From the NCBI GenBank assembly GCA_000525675.1, contig CP002190.1, positions 1,984,001 through 2,048,000 on the forward strand: a stretch of DNA of 64,000 bases. The letters run 5' to 3'. Under the pieces are notes generated by a model. It did not search any database. It was not told the DNA's origin and saw nothing but the letters and a program-made list of their open reading frames with translations. This stretch comes from Bdellovibrio bacteriovorus W. GTDB taxonomy: Bacteria; Bdellovibrionota; Bdellovibrionia; Bdellovibrionales; Bdellovibrionaceae. Positions 44,896 to 54,383 of this stretch are shown here, one piece after another (position 1 is the first letter of the stretch; every line of letters starts with the position of its first letter). The position numbers were made by a program, and so were the translations under genes.

Positions 44896-44921
44896 CTATA
44901 TTTCTATCTTCTAAATTCAAA

Positions 44922-45689
44922 TCACTGAGCTGTTTCTGCAATCCAGTTATAAGCGTTGCTGACTTTAGCATAAACGCCGTAGTAATTCGCACGTGCACAC
45001 CCCTGTCCCCAGCTCACTACACCCACAAGGTAAGTTTGATTGTTTTGATCTTGAGCCACTAGTGGACCACCAGAATCACCTTGGCAAGAGTCTTTACCGC
45101 CGGATTCATATCCCGCGCAGATCATGCTGTCTGTGATTGAGTCTCGATAAGCCTTGTTGCAAGCCTCAGTAGAAACCAATGGCACGCTTACTTTCTGCAA
45201 TACATTTGGCAAAGAGTAAGATCCTTCACGAGTTGCACCCCAACCAGCAATTGTTGTCATGATCTCAGAACCGTCTTCCGGAAGAACAATTTCAGACGGA
45301 TTCAAAGCAACAGGTGCGTAAGAAGAATCCTCAGATAGCTCGATCAATGCAAAATCATTTTCCATTGTACGGCTGTTATATTCAGGGTGAGCGATAATTC
45401 TTTTTGGAACGATAGTTTCGGCATTCACTGCATTTGAACGATCATGAAGACCAATGACAACTTTCCTCACAGAGGCACCACGAACGCAATGAGCCGCTGT
45501 TAATACCCAGTTTTTCTTGATGAGAGAACCGCCGCAAAAGTGACTGCTGCTCTGTAGCGACACAATGTATGGGAACTCACCGATGGATGCCTCAACGCCG
45601 CCAACGATTTTACCTTCTACAGGACCAGACTTCGCAAATACCGGAGCAGACATCATCATGAGGCCTGCGATTAAGAAATTCATTTTCAT
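44922..45689 (-). CDS. Trypsin-like serine protease (S1)
   Basis: A 255-residue secreted protease: signal peptide (~19 residues), IVGGVEASIGEFPYIVSLQ as the mature N-terminus after a short propeptide, triad His in LTAAHC, Asp in NDFALIEL, Ser in GDSGGP; Asp in KDSC before it predicts trypsin-like Arg/Lys specificity. Six Cys fit three disulphides. A strong GGAGGGG site precedes the ATG. Secreted trypsins are numerous in Bdellovibrio and fit prey digestion. Confidence 0.95.
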   Translation of the reverse strand: MKMNFLIAGLMMMSAPVFAKSGPVEGKIVGGVEASIGEFPYIVSLQSSSHFCGGSLIKKNWVLTAAHCVRGASVRKVVIGLHDRSNAVNAETIVPKRIIAHPEYNSRTMENDFALIELSEDSSYAPVALNPSEIVLPEDGSEIMTTIAGWGATREGSYSLPNVLQKVSVPLVSTEACNKAYRDSITDSMICAGYESGGKDSCQGDSGGPLVAQDQNNQTYLVGVVSWGQGCARANYYGVYAKVSNAYNWIAETAQ

Positions 45690-45830
45690 TTTTTCCCCTC
45701 CGAACGTGAATCCTTCACGATCTGGTATTTATCCTTGTCTGCTTTTCTGCAATGCTCAAAGAGTAGTCGCGTCCCAGTTTGGAACTGGCCCTCTTTTGGA
45801 CTTTTGCAGGGGGAAATTTAAGGTCTCAAC

Positions 45831-47570
45831 TTACTCAAAAACCTTCTCGCGAATACTCCAGAACTGCTTCTGTTTTCTTGCGACCACAAACAACGGGCTT
45901 CGGAAAAGATGCTGCCGATTAAGTAGATCATCCACATCTTTGATGAAGATCTTCACCTCAGGTCTTTTGGTGTGCATGCGGATAAAGTTATAATAAAAAG
46001 CCTGCACACTTTCAGAAGAGTTTAGATAGAAATACTCTGTCAAAAAATTGGCTTCCACATCATAGTAGCGCACTTCGAGTCTCTCATTGCCGCGCTTATC
46101 AAAACCTTTTTGATAAGTCATCGAGTCCACACGCAAAACATGGGCATCTTTGAGACTCATAGCCTCTTTGAGTTTCTTATCTGTATCTACTAAGAGATGA
46201 TCACAGGCAGTGCAACTGCGCGCTGAGATATCGTTTTCTTCCCCACAGCGATCACAGAGCTTAAAGCGAAATCTAAAACCACAGGGCTCAATTTCATTGG
46301 TGACTGGATCTTCGAAGGCCCCTTTACAGCGTCTACCGAAATGCTCAGTCACTTCTCCGTCACTATCTTTGAGTCCCCAGAAATGATTGATAGACCCGCA
46401 GGAAGGACACGGTACTTCAACGATGACAGATTGATTCGAGGGTTTGTCATCATCAATTTCCGGTGAGTACAAATCATGATTTTGGCCTGTGTAATCAAGA
46501 ATCAGACAATCTTCTTTTTTGGGACTCAGCCGCAAGCCTCTGCCAATAATTTGCTGATAAAGACTTATAGATTCAGTAGGCCGCAAGATCGCAATCACAT
46601 CGACATGAGGCGCATCAAAGCCCGTCGTGAGCACAGACACATTGACCAAGAATTTTAGTTTACGCGCCTTGAAGGCCTCAATGATTTCATCGCGATCTTT
46701 ATTGTCAGTATCCCCTACCACCAAGGCTGCTACATAAGGTGGCAAACACTGCATGATTTCAATAGCGTGATTCACCGAGCTTGTAAAAATCATGACGCCA
46801 TGACGGTCTTTCGACATTTCAATAATGTTTTTGATAATTAAGGGCGTGATTCTTTTTTGATCTTTAAGAATTTCTTCGACTTGTGACTGCAAATAACTCA
46901 TCCCATGAATTTTCAAACTGGAGAAATCATAGCAGGCCACGGGTGAGTCAATTTTCACAGGCCTCGTCAGGTAACCATTTTTAATCATGTACTTGATACT
47001 CAAATCATAAATACATTTTTTAAAGAAGCGCTCTTCCGTAGTCTGCTGAATTTTTAAGTGAGAATTATAATTATAGATCCAACCTAAGCCTAAGCGATAA
47101 GGAGTCGCCGTGAGTCCCAAGATACAAAGATCCGAATTATGTTTTTTTAACTTTTCAATGACTTGAAAGTATTGTGTTTCGCCCGTGACAGAAACCCGAT
47201 GGCACTCGTCGATAACAACTAGGGAAAAATTCTCGAAAAACTCTTCTTCGGCTCTGGCCACGGACTGGATACTGCCAAAAATGACCTTTTGTTCAAAATC
47301 TTTGCGCTGCAAACCCGCTGAAAATATCCCGGCCTCAAGCCCAAAGCTTTTATATTTCCCGTGGTTTTGCTCCACCAGTTCTTTGACATGGGCAAGGACT
47401 AAAACCCGCCCGCGAGCAAGCCTTGCAAGCTCTGCGATCACTAAGCTCTTCCCGGCCCCTGTCGGTAAAACAATAACAGCCGGTGCCTTTTCCCTACGGA
47501 AATGATTTAAAGTCGCTTTGACGGCTTCTTGTTGATAGGGGCGCAGTTGATACATGGATCTTTTATACAT
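45831..47570 (-). CDS. radD: RadD-like superfamily 2 DNA helicase
   Basis: A 579-residue ATPase: Q-motif RPYQQEAV, Walker A LPTGAGKS, DECH box, TATPYRLG, and motif VI QIIGRGLR. A zinc-finger region with CPSCGS and CDRCGEE...CTACD follows, as in E. coli RadD/YejH (586 residues), which helps RecA strand exchange and repair. An alternative start is the ATG at 47555. It follows the candidate immunity gene on the same strand. Confidence 0.87.
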   Translation of the reverse strand: MYKRSMYQLRPYQQEAVKATLNHFRREKAPAVIVLPTGAGKSLVIAELARLARGRVLVLAHVKELVEQNHGKYKSFGLEAGIFSAGLQRKDFEQKVIFGSIQSVARAEEEFFENFSLVVIDECHRVSVTGETQYFQVIEKLKKHNSDLCILGLTATPYRLGLGWIYNYNSHLKIQQTTEERFFKKCIYDLSIKYMIKNGYLTRPVKIDSPVACYDFSSLKIHGMSYLQSQVEEILKDQKRITPLIIKNIIEMSKDRHGVMIFTSSVNHAIEIMQCLPPYVAALVVGDTDNKDRDEIIEAFKARKLKFLVNVSVLTTGFDAPHVDVIAILRPTESISLYQQIIGRGLRLSPKKEDCLILDYTGQNHDLYSPEIDDDKPSNQSVIVEVPCPSCGSINHFWGLKDSDGEVTEHFGRRCKGAFEDPVTNEIEPCGFRFRFKLCDRCGEENDISARSCTACDHLLVDTDKKLKEAMSLKDAHVLRVDSMTYQKGFDKRGNERLEVRYYDVEANFLTEYFYLNSSESVQAFYYNFIRMHTKRPEVKIFIKDVDDLLNRQHLFRSPLFVVARKQKQFWSIREKVFE

Positions 47571-47607
47571 GAAGATCGATTAAAGAAATAGAATGAATGC
47601 AGGATAC

Positions 47608-48006
47608 CTACCGATATCTGTCGATAACTTTTCCTGAATAAATATCAATAACGAATTGATCCATTCTTGCTGAACCAATGACAGACTCTTTTGAAGGCAA
47701 TATATACTTGAATCCGGGCAATGGTTCCAAGAATGATGGCTCTTCCACGGTCCATATAAGGTCACCCTGGGAATTATACGCCAAAATATTTCGATTGTTT
47801 GTTTCCCCATCGACAAGGACTACACAAACTCCATTCACTTCGATCTTCATTTTAAATGCTGAAGGGAGATTGACTTCATTTCCATTAATATGAATTCGAA
47901 AATCGCCAATACTTGCGTCGACCCGAATAGTCGACTCTGATGATTCTTGAGAAATTTCATCTAAAGTCATCCCACGGCCTAGAATCTTTTTTAACCACAA
48001 CTTCAT
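47608..48006 (-). CDS. Candidate immunity protein
   Basis: A 132-residue protein without signal peptide, beta-rich. NRNILAYNSQGDLIWTVEEP and IDIYSGKVIDRY resemble a group of small hypothetical proteins of the type 'N-R-N-V/I-x-A-x-x-x-x-G-x-I-W-x-I-E' that I recall but cannot name. The frame opens at 48060 but AGGA before the ATG at 48006 fits better and leaves 10 nt after the large toxin-like gene. Position and small cytosolic nature suggest it neutralises that toxin in the producer. Inference. Confidence 0.7.
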   Translation of the reverse strand: MKLWLKKILGRGMTLDEISQESSESTIRVDASIGDFRIHINGNEVNLPSAFKMKIEVNGVCVVLVDGETNNRNILAYNSQGDLIWTVEEPSFLEPLPGFKYILPSKESVIGSARMDQFVIDIYSGKVIDRYR

Positions 48007-48016
48007 ATGTTCAATC

Positions 48017-51000
48017 CTATTTAAAAACATTTCCAATGGGCTTTGGAATTTGAAAGTCAACTTTTACAGCACTCGAAGAAAGATCGGGAATCCAAATCTG
48101 CATAAGTTCACGAACACCTTTGCCAGTATTATTTGCTATGCGCCCAGTAATGACTGAAGCACCCTTCGGCACGGTCACCAATGAATAGTGCGTGGGAACT
48201 TGCGTGATTTGCAAGACATCTTTAATTCGCTCAGGCGATAGTCCTCTTAATATTTCTTCCGGAACCATCCATTCACCCACATAACTACGCTTTGAACCCT
48301 CCTCATATCGGAGAACGCGAACGAATTTCTTTTCCTTAGAAAGAACTCCTTTCATCGCCCCTAGAGACTTATCAAAGGCATCAAAAGCACCTGGTCCTAC
48401 TTTGTCGGCAACAGCTCTATTAAGAGCAGCCGGATCAAGAAAATCATATTTTTCAAATGACCTTAAAGTATCTAAAAGTTTTTCTTCAGAACGCAGTATA
48501 AGCTGAGCATCCGTGATCTCTCGACTAACAGGCTTAAACATTTTCAAAAGTTTAGAGCCAGTTTCAAAGATCCTATCGCCAACAATTTGCATAGGTTTCT
48601 TTAAACGCTGCAAAGCTTCGTTCGCAAACATCATAGAGGCTTCAACAACCTTTGAATCTTTAATGACAGAGCTCTTCGCAACGGACTTTAAAAGTGTTCC
48701 CGAGCCAAGAACAATTCCTAGACCAGACAATGCACGGTCCGTCGTCGAAAGGATCTCGCCTTCCGGCAAACACAAAGATCGCCCTGTCACTAATTCACAA
48801 AAGTCTAAAAACTTTCCTGCAGGTGTAAAGGAAACTCCAAAGCGAAACCCCGCCTCTGCCATTTTTAGAAGGCCTGACTCCACTTCGCCTCTAACCTGAG
48901 CGTTCACACCTCTTTGAGTATCCTCTTGTTTATCATATCCAAATACGTCTGCGTATCCACGTAGCACCTGATAGAAGTTACCTTGATTCTTCTTTTGAAG
49001 ATCGGACAACATACCATCATCGTTCTTATTCATCGCAATTTTAATTTTTTTTGCAAATGAACTTTTGGCTGCGGTAATGGAAGTTCGAATATCTAATGGT
49101 ATTTTGGCAGATAGTGCAAATCCATCCTTATCGAAGTATTTGGATACAAATTGATCTACACTTGCACTGAAATTTTGAAAGGCCTGAACCTCTCTAGGCC
49201 CTGCTTTGCGATCTTTCAGCTTTTGTAAAAGATAGCCCTTCGTCGCAGCCCAGCTGTCTAAGATTTCATCGGCTTTTAGGTAATTCTTTTGATGAACAGC
49301 CTTCTCAAGAGAGCGACTGACCTCATCATACATTTTGTCGTAGGAAGTGATTACCTCTTTGGCTAGAGTCTCTCCTTTATCGTTGGAATACGACGCTGCT
49401 AATTTCGCTTCAATGATTTTAAAATTGGGCAAGACCCACTCAGCTAATATCTGATCTTTTTCATACTGATAGTCTTTACCGAGAACTTCCTTAAGAGCCT
49501 CTTCAGGAGTTCGCATCATAGAAATCGTTTGTGCAATAGCTTGCTGCATTTCTTTAACTGTCGTGGCTTGCTCTAGACGAATTTCATCAATCAGCATCGC
49601 GACTTCCTGAAGTTCCTCAGAAATCCTTGCAATCTCATTGGAATCCATCTGATCGAAATTAATTCGTTCATATTTTTTTAAGAGTGCTAGCGCCTCATCT
49701 AATTGAGTATTTACCTTCAAGGCATCTTGTTTTAACTTGATGACTTCGGTTTTCATGCCCTCTATTTGTCGCTTAAATTCAGGATCTATTTGCTCCAGAT
49801 CTAAGTTCATAGTTCGGTTGCAGGCATAGACCCCCGTTGTGACTCCGCTAGAGGACGCCTGACAAACGGTTCTTTGATGAGCCGATCCATAGTTAACATA
49901 GAACACGGTGGAATGGGAACCCTGCAGCTGTGAACCATCACCGAAAAGGTAGCTAATCGTTATGCTATTTGTCCCAACACGTAAATACCCTCTTTGGATG
50001 CAACCTTTTGAAAGTGCTAAAATTTTCTGATTCTGGTAATAACGGGTCTTTGATGCATCTTCGTAAAAGGGAACACCAATACCATTAATACTCAAGAAAT
50101 GCAGTCCTGGCCTTTGAGGACCAGCATCTAAATTGGAATTCGGAGAGACTTCTGTTTGCATGGTAAAGCAAACTTCACCACTCAAAGCATTCTGTGCAGA
50201 TAGCTCTGAAAAAGCTGCTGTTGCACCCGAAAGGGTTTTAACAGGCATTGAGTATAGTTTACCAGCTCCCCCTCTGGGAAAGGGACTTGGAAAAGGGCGT
50301 GGCCCAATATCTTTCGGTGGAATTTTAGGAGTTAAAACACCGCCCCCTGAATGAGGGTATGGCTCGTACGGAGAGGTAAAGGGAGAATGCCATGTGAAAT
50401 TTTCTTTACAATACTTCTCTGAAGCGTACTTCTCGCAGAGCATCTTGTTCAAGAATCGAGTGTGGAGATTCTGTAAATCTCTTAATTGCTCTTGATTTTC
50501 AAAAACAGAGCGAGTGATCTCCTCAACTTTTGCTTTATAAAGCCCCAACTCATTCTTAACTGATGCAATACCAATAGCAAAAGAGATATCATCTTTCACA
50601 AAGTAATTCTGAAGACGCTGAATATCGACTGCATGGGAGGCTTCAAACTCTTCAATGAAGCGGAGTTGCTTTGTATACTCCGCAAAAGAGTCATCCCTCG
50701 ATTTTTCAACTCGCACTTTCCATTCATCTAGATTAAAGAAACTCATTGCGGGAGGTAACTGTGGAAGACCATCTTTCCTTCCCGTTAATGCCTCACGAAT
50801 CTTTCTCAATTGAGCATTTTCCGGTCCAAAAAGGTCATTGAGAGCCTTGGCATACTTCTCTATGTTCGATTCGACGTAAAATTCTGAAGAATAGAAATCA
50901 AGAATTGGATGAACCGTTAAATGTAGACTCTCTAATTTCTTAGGGAGAAGATTTAGCTGCTTAGATTTTTCTAAAAAATTCCTACGTAATTTCTCTAAAT

Positions 51001-51625
51001 GATCCTTCATGAGCTTTAATTGAGAAACTTGAGAACTGCGAATCAGATCATTCTGCGACGACCGAGCTTTAGCTTTATCCAAAACGACTTCTTTAATTTT
51101 AGACACAGCGTGATTTTTTTTGATCTTTAAAAGTTCAAGTTCACATTTTTCTTTTCGAATCTGTAATTCAGAATCGCGAACGTAGTCCGCAGCATTCTGC
51201 GTGTTCAAATCCGGTATCCTTGCCAAAGGATCACAGGCATTTTCTAAAACATAAATTTTAAACTTAACATGAATAGATGATGTATTCTCCCGGACCCAAA
51301 CCCCTCCCACTTGGAAACATTCATCATGGGCTTGAGATTCAACCTTCATTAAAACAGTGCGACTTACTGGATCATAGGAAGAAGACTTCCAGGCATTACC
51401 TTTATCCTTATAGACCTCATACTCAACTCGATCAAAAGCTAAGACTGCATCTAGTGGAATGTTAACGGCTTCAACCCTATTTCTTTTATCACCATCTCGA
51501 CATTCGGATTTATGCTGTAGAGTCACCTCTCGATAGAGTTTGCTCTGAACAGTCTCGGCATTAACAGCACTTGATGAAATGATCATCAATAGAGCTAGCA
51601 AAACTTGAAATGTACCGATATTCAT
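48017..51625 (-). CDS. Large exported polymorphic-toxin-like protein
   Basis: A 1,202-residue protein. Signal peptide ~1-23; helical/coiled-coil region ~150-420; Gly/Pro-rich linker near ~455-490; a beta-rich segment ~490-650; more helices; then PAGKFLDFCELVTGRSLC...GEILSTTDRALSG (~934-970), resembling the pre-toxin TG domain. The last ~100 residues (SYVGEWMVPEEILRGLSPERIKD, QVPTHYSLVTVPKGASVITG) match a C-terminal pattern seen in contact/secreted toxins. I chose ATG 51625 because AAAGGAAA precedes it and it starts the signal peptide. Toxin activity is not identifiable from sequence. Secretion route unknown. Confidence 0.75.
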   Translation of the reverse strand: MNIGTFQVLLALLMIISSSAVNAETVQSKLYREVTLQHKSECRDGDKRNRVEAVNIPLDAVLAFDRVEYEVYKDKGNAWKSSSYDPVSRTVLMKVESQAHDECFQVGGVWVRENTSSIHVKFKIYVLENACDPLARIPDLNTQNAADYVRDSELQIRKEKCELELLKIKKNHAVSKIKEVVLDKAKARSSQNDLIRSSQVSQLKLMKDHLEKLRRNFLEKSKQLNLLPKKLESLHLTVHPILDFYSSEFYVESNIEKYAKALNDLFGPENAQLRKIREALTGRKDGLPQLPPAMSFFNLDEWKVRVEKSRDDSFAEYTKQLRFIEEFEASHAVDIQRLQNYFVKDDISFAIGIASVKNELGLYKAKVEEITRSVFENQEQLRDLQNLHTRFLNKMLCEKYASEKYCKENFTWHSPFTSPYEPYPHSGGGVLTPKIPPKDIGPRPFPSPFPRGGAGKLYSMPVKTLSGATAAFSELSAQNALSGEVCFTMQTEVSPNSNLDAGPQRPGLHFLSINGIGVPFYEDASKTRYYQNQKILALSKGCIQRGYLRVGTNSITISYLFGDGSQLQGSHSTVFYVNYGSAHQRTVCQASSSGVTTGVYACNRTMNLDLEQIDPEFKRQIEGMKTEVIKLKQDALKVNTQLDEALALLKKYERINFDQMDSNEIARISEELQEVAMLIDEIRLEQATTVKEMQQAIAQTISMMRTPEEALKEVLGKDYQYEKDQILAEWVLPNFKIIEAKLAASYSNDKGETLAKEVITSYDKMYDEVSRSLEKAVHQKNYLKADEILDSWAATKGYLLQKLKDRKAGPREVQAFQNFSASVDQFVSKYFDKDGFALSAKIPLDIRTSITAAKSSFAKKIKIAMNKNDDGMLSDLQKKNQGNFYQVLRGYADVFGYDKQEDTQRGVNAQVRGEVESGLLKMAEAGFRFGVSFTPAGKFLDFCELVTGRSLCLPEGEILSTTDRALSGLGIVLGSGTLLKSVAKSSVIKDSKVVEASMMFANEALQRLKKPMQIVGDRIFETGSKLLKMFKPVSREITDAQLILRSEEKLLDTLRSFEKYDFLDPAALNRAVADKVGPGAFDAFDKSLGAMKGVLSKEKKFVRVLRYEEGSKRSYVGEWMVPEEILRGLSPERIKDVLQITQVPTHYSLVTVPKGASVITGRIANNTGKGVRELMQIWIPDLSSSAVKVDFQIPKPIGNVFK

Positions 51626-51904
51626 GCCGTATTTCCTTTTTTGAATAATTTGAAATAGTGCAAAGATATCGCCAAACAAGTTTGTGTAAATTGCGGCCGA
51701 ATCGAAACTATTGGGTATTAAAACCAATAGATGAGAATTCTTATAATGAAACGTCTAAACTCCAGTCAAGGCGCCGATTTGCGCTAAAATTGTCATTCCG
51801 TTAAAGAAACGACAGGTCCTCTCATCTCAAAACTCATTACGCCGTCCATTGACTCGGCACTAAAATCGCAAAGAGTTTAGCAAACCCTTTTAAGGACCTA
51901 AAAC

Positions 51905-52483
51905 ATGAGCTGGCAGAACGTTATTATCTTACTCATATGTTTAAGCTTTACCCCGTCTCTTCAAGCCCAGTACCGCACTAAGCATTCTCAATGGGTGCAC
52001 GCTGGTTTTGGTTTTGTCACTGCCGAACAAATTCAAAGAGCCGTTGAAGAGACCAATAGGGACCGCCAATTCCAGGGTCGCCGCGTGATTGTTATTGATA
52101 ACACGGGAGCAAGTAAAGAAGGTCAGCCTGTCTTTAGAACGATGGGCTTTACGGAAAAAGACGTCTTAAATATGGTCAATGACGAAAACGGGGCTACTTG
52201 TTCGCAAAAGCATTTACAAGGGGATCTCGCGAACCGCTGGTGCCACGCTTCAGTCGTTAAAGTCATTGATCGGTCCTTGCGCGCGCAAGGCCTTTCTCCA
52301 GTACTTGCTGCCATCGCAGGAGCTGCGTTTTTTGTGCCTAAGGAATTTTTGATCGATAAAAACCCATCGGCTTCAGATCTTGTCACCGCCGACCTAGAAG
52401 CCTATAAAAATAAAAACACCAAGGTTGAAGTTTCTATCTTTGGCGACGGAGCCATTTTTATCACTCTGAATAAGCGCTTCTAA
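51905..52483 (+). CDS. Exported protein of unknown function
   Basis: A 192-residue protein with signal peptide (LICLSFTPSLQAQ) and a mature part with two Cys (ATCSQ and RWCH) probably disulphide-bonded. QFQGRRVIVIDNTGA may form a beta-alpha unit. No family recognised. It stands alone, 180 bp from the divergent toxin-like gene's start. Confidence 0.72.
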   Translation: MSWQNVIILLICLSFTPSLQAQYRTKHSQWVHAGFGFVTAEQIQRAVEETNRDRQFQGRRVIVIDNTGASKEGQPVFRTMGFTEKDVLNMVNDENGATCSQKHLQGDLANRWCHASVVKVIDRSLRAQGLSPVLAAIAGAAFFVPKEFLIDKNPSASDLVTADLEAYKNKNTKVEVSIFGDGAIFITLNKRF

Positions 52484-52499
52484 AAGTCAGACGAAAAAA

Positions 52500-53141
52500 T
52501 TATGACAACGGCACTTGCGCGGCAAGGTCACGGACCTCTTCGCTAGTGCTCTGCGCTTCTTCTTGTTGCCACTCTGGCGATTCCCCTTTTGAAACTCGCA
52601 GGTTGCGGTGGTTCGCCAAACAAAGGGCACGAACCGAAGCGGGAAAGTCTTTGCGAGAAAAACACTTTACATAAAAATCTTGCGCTTCAGGGAAGAACTC
52701 CGGATGAGCCGCTAAGACCTCGGCGACCAGTCCAAGACTGTCGCCCGCTCTATTAATAATTTCAGGTGTGTGATGAGCTTCGCGTTGAGATAACTTTTTA
52801 AAATCGTTTAGCACCGGAAGATCTTGCAGAGTCTTATGCGTGAGCTTCTGAAAGTCTTGCTGACTCCACACTCTGTCTTGAGTGCTTGTTTCATGATGGA
52901 CCTCAGCAGTACCTTTAGACTCACTCAGGCCATTGGTGCCTAGCTCCCCCTCGGGAGCCGATGTCGCGTTACTTTCATCGCCGATGATCCCAACGACGGG
53001 AGCTTCAAAATCCCTATCCACGGATGTCTCTGCACTCTTTGGCACAAAGAGTTTATAGCCCCCCACAAGCAAAGCTATAAGAATGATACCTTTAGCAATC
53101 TTAGAATAAGAAATCCCAGAAGCTCTTTTTTGGTTCTTCAA
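52500..53141 (-). CDS. Membrane-anchored protein of unknown function, TTG start
   Basis: A 213-residue protein: short basic N-terminus, one membrane helix (KGIILIALLVGGYKLFV), then a Ser/Glu-rich linker and a helical domain with two Cys (VKCFSRKDF, ALCLANH). A TTG at 53141 is the likely start because GGAGGG (53147-53152) precedes it by five bases. The frame continues upstream inside the neighbour without a ribosome site. It overlaps the end of the metallopeptidase-like gene by 41 nt, so the two are coupled. Confidence 0.72.
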   Translation of the reverse strand: MKNQKRASGISYSKIAKGIILIALLVGGYKLFVPKSAETSVDRDFEAPVVGIIGDESNATSAPEGELGTNGLSESKGTAEVHHETSTQDRVWSQQDFQKLTHKTLQDLPVLNDFKKLSQREAHHTPEIINRAGDSLGLVAEVLAAHPEFFPEAQDFYVKCFSRKDFPASVRALCLANHRNLRVSKGESPEWQQEEAQSTSEEVRDLAAQVPLS

Positions 53142-54144
53142 TTCTACCCTCCGGTTGACTGTCCCAATAAACGGCCTTTGGTATCTCTTCATTGAGTTCA
53201 TCCATACGTTTGATTTCTTCACAGTATGGAATGTTGAAATTATAATCTTTGAGTTTTTCGCAAGCTGCTCTTTGAGCCATTTCAACGTCAGGGGCGATCT
53301 TGCGTTTTTCTTTAATAACTCTGTTGAAAGAATCCAAATAACTTAAACGCATTTTTTCTTTATGTGCAACAGTACAGTCTGTGCAGCTTTCAGTGAGGGC
53401 TTTCCCCATATGGGCAGCCACCGTGTAAGCTCCGTTTAAATTAAAATCACAGGCAAAGTAGCCGCTATAGGAATGATAAGAAGGACACTTCGCGTGCATC
53501 ATCCCTAGATGCTCTCCTCGCCCGTCACTGTGTCGAGCCTCATGAAGTAACGTCACAAGCCTTTCCATGCGCACATCATAGTCTGTCGCCTTTTTATCCT
53601 TAGGAACCGCGAATAGCCCTGGGCCGACCTGAATGATACCCACGCGAGGAGAAGATACGGGAACCTTACCAACCCCTGAAAGCTTCAAGCCGAAAAGCTT
53701 TCCAGCCTTCTTACCAAGATAGTACGTCGTGGGTCCCAAATTTTGCATGACCATCTGTGGGCGCGAAAACTGATATGGAGAATTTCTCACCTTATCAGAA
53801 GAACCAAAATCAGGCAGAATACCGGGAAGTTCAAAGTTATAGTTTTCTTGTTCTGTGTATCGCTTATCGTAGGCCGCGAACTTTTCGCCAACAACATAAG
53901 TCACGCGCTCTTTCATCCAATCTAAAAGCTCGCTCCCGCGGGTGATCTTGCGATCAATATCAGAGACACGATAAAACTCGGGGTCTAAATCCTGAAATTC
54001 GATCTTATCCAGTAATAAAATATCTGATTCTAGGAGCTGGGATTGGTTCTGCGGCACATCTCGGCTGTACTTAAAAGTCTGCGAATTGGCCGTTTGTGCG
54101 ATAATCACAAGGGTGAGGAATGTTGAAAGATAGAACTTCGTCAT
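53101..54144 (-). CDS. Exported HExxH metalloprotease-like protein
   Basis: A 347-residue protein with a signal peptide (~1-21) and the zinc motif HEARH at residues 201-205, followed by SDGRGEH, with several Cys (KCPSYH, YFACDF, CTDC). No named peptidase family fits well. GGAG lies before the ATG. It overlaps the downstream membrane-anchored protein, possibly its partner. Confidence 0.75.
   Translation of the reverse strand: MTKFYLSTFLTLVIIAQTANSQTFKYSRDVPQNQSQLLESDILLLDKIEFQDLDPEFYRVSDIDRKITRGSELLDWMKERVTYVVGEKFAAYDKRYTEQENYNFELPGILPDFGSSDKVRNSPYQFSRPQMVMQNLGPTTYYLGKKAGKLFGLKLSGVGKVPVSSPRVGIIQVGPGLFAVPKDKKATDYDVRMERLVTLLHEARHSDGRGEHLGMMHAKCPSYHSYSGYFACDFNLNGAYTVAAHMGKALTESCTDCTVAHKEKMRLSYLDSFNRVIKEKRKIAPDVEMAQRAACEKLKDYNFNIPYCEEIKRMDELNEEIPKAVYWDSQPEGRIEEPKKSFWDFLF
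53147..53152 (-). promoter_or_regulatory. Shine-Dalgarno deciding a TTG start
   Basis: GGAGGG on the minus strand inside the end of the HEARH protein gene, five bases before TTG 53141-53139. Confidence 0.75.
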
Positions 54145-54383
54145 AATAACTCCGCCCCAGATTATAAGACGAGTTTGGAAAATGCCCTAAGTAGAAGAAC
54201 CCATCAGGAAATATCTTCCTTCCTGTCTATTTCTTGCACATCTAATGAGCAGCATCAAAATCTCACTTTTTTCTTGCCAGTCCTTAGCATTCTAGGAAAT
54301 AACACTCTGGTTTTCCGTATATGACACGAATATGGCGTGACGTTTCTACCAGGCACCGTAAAAGCCTGTCTATGGAGGGACTT

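Noticed and set aside
48513-48899. Open frame antisense to the toxin-like gene
   Set aside because: Ser/Pro/Arg-rich shadow frame without start signal or family similarity.
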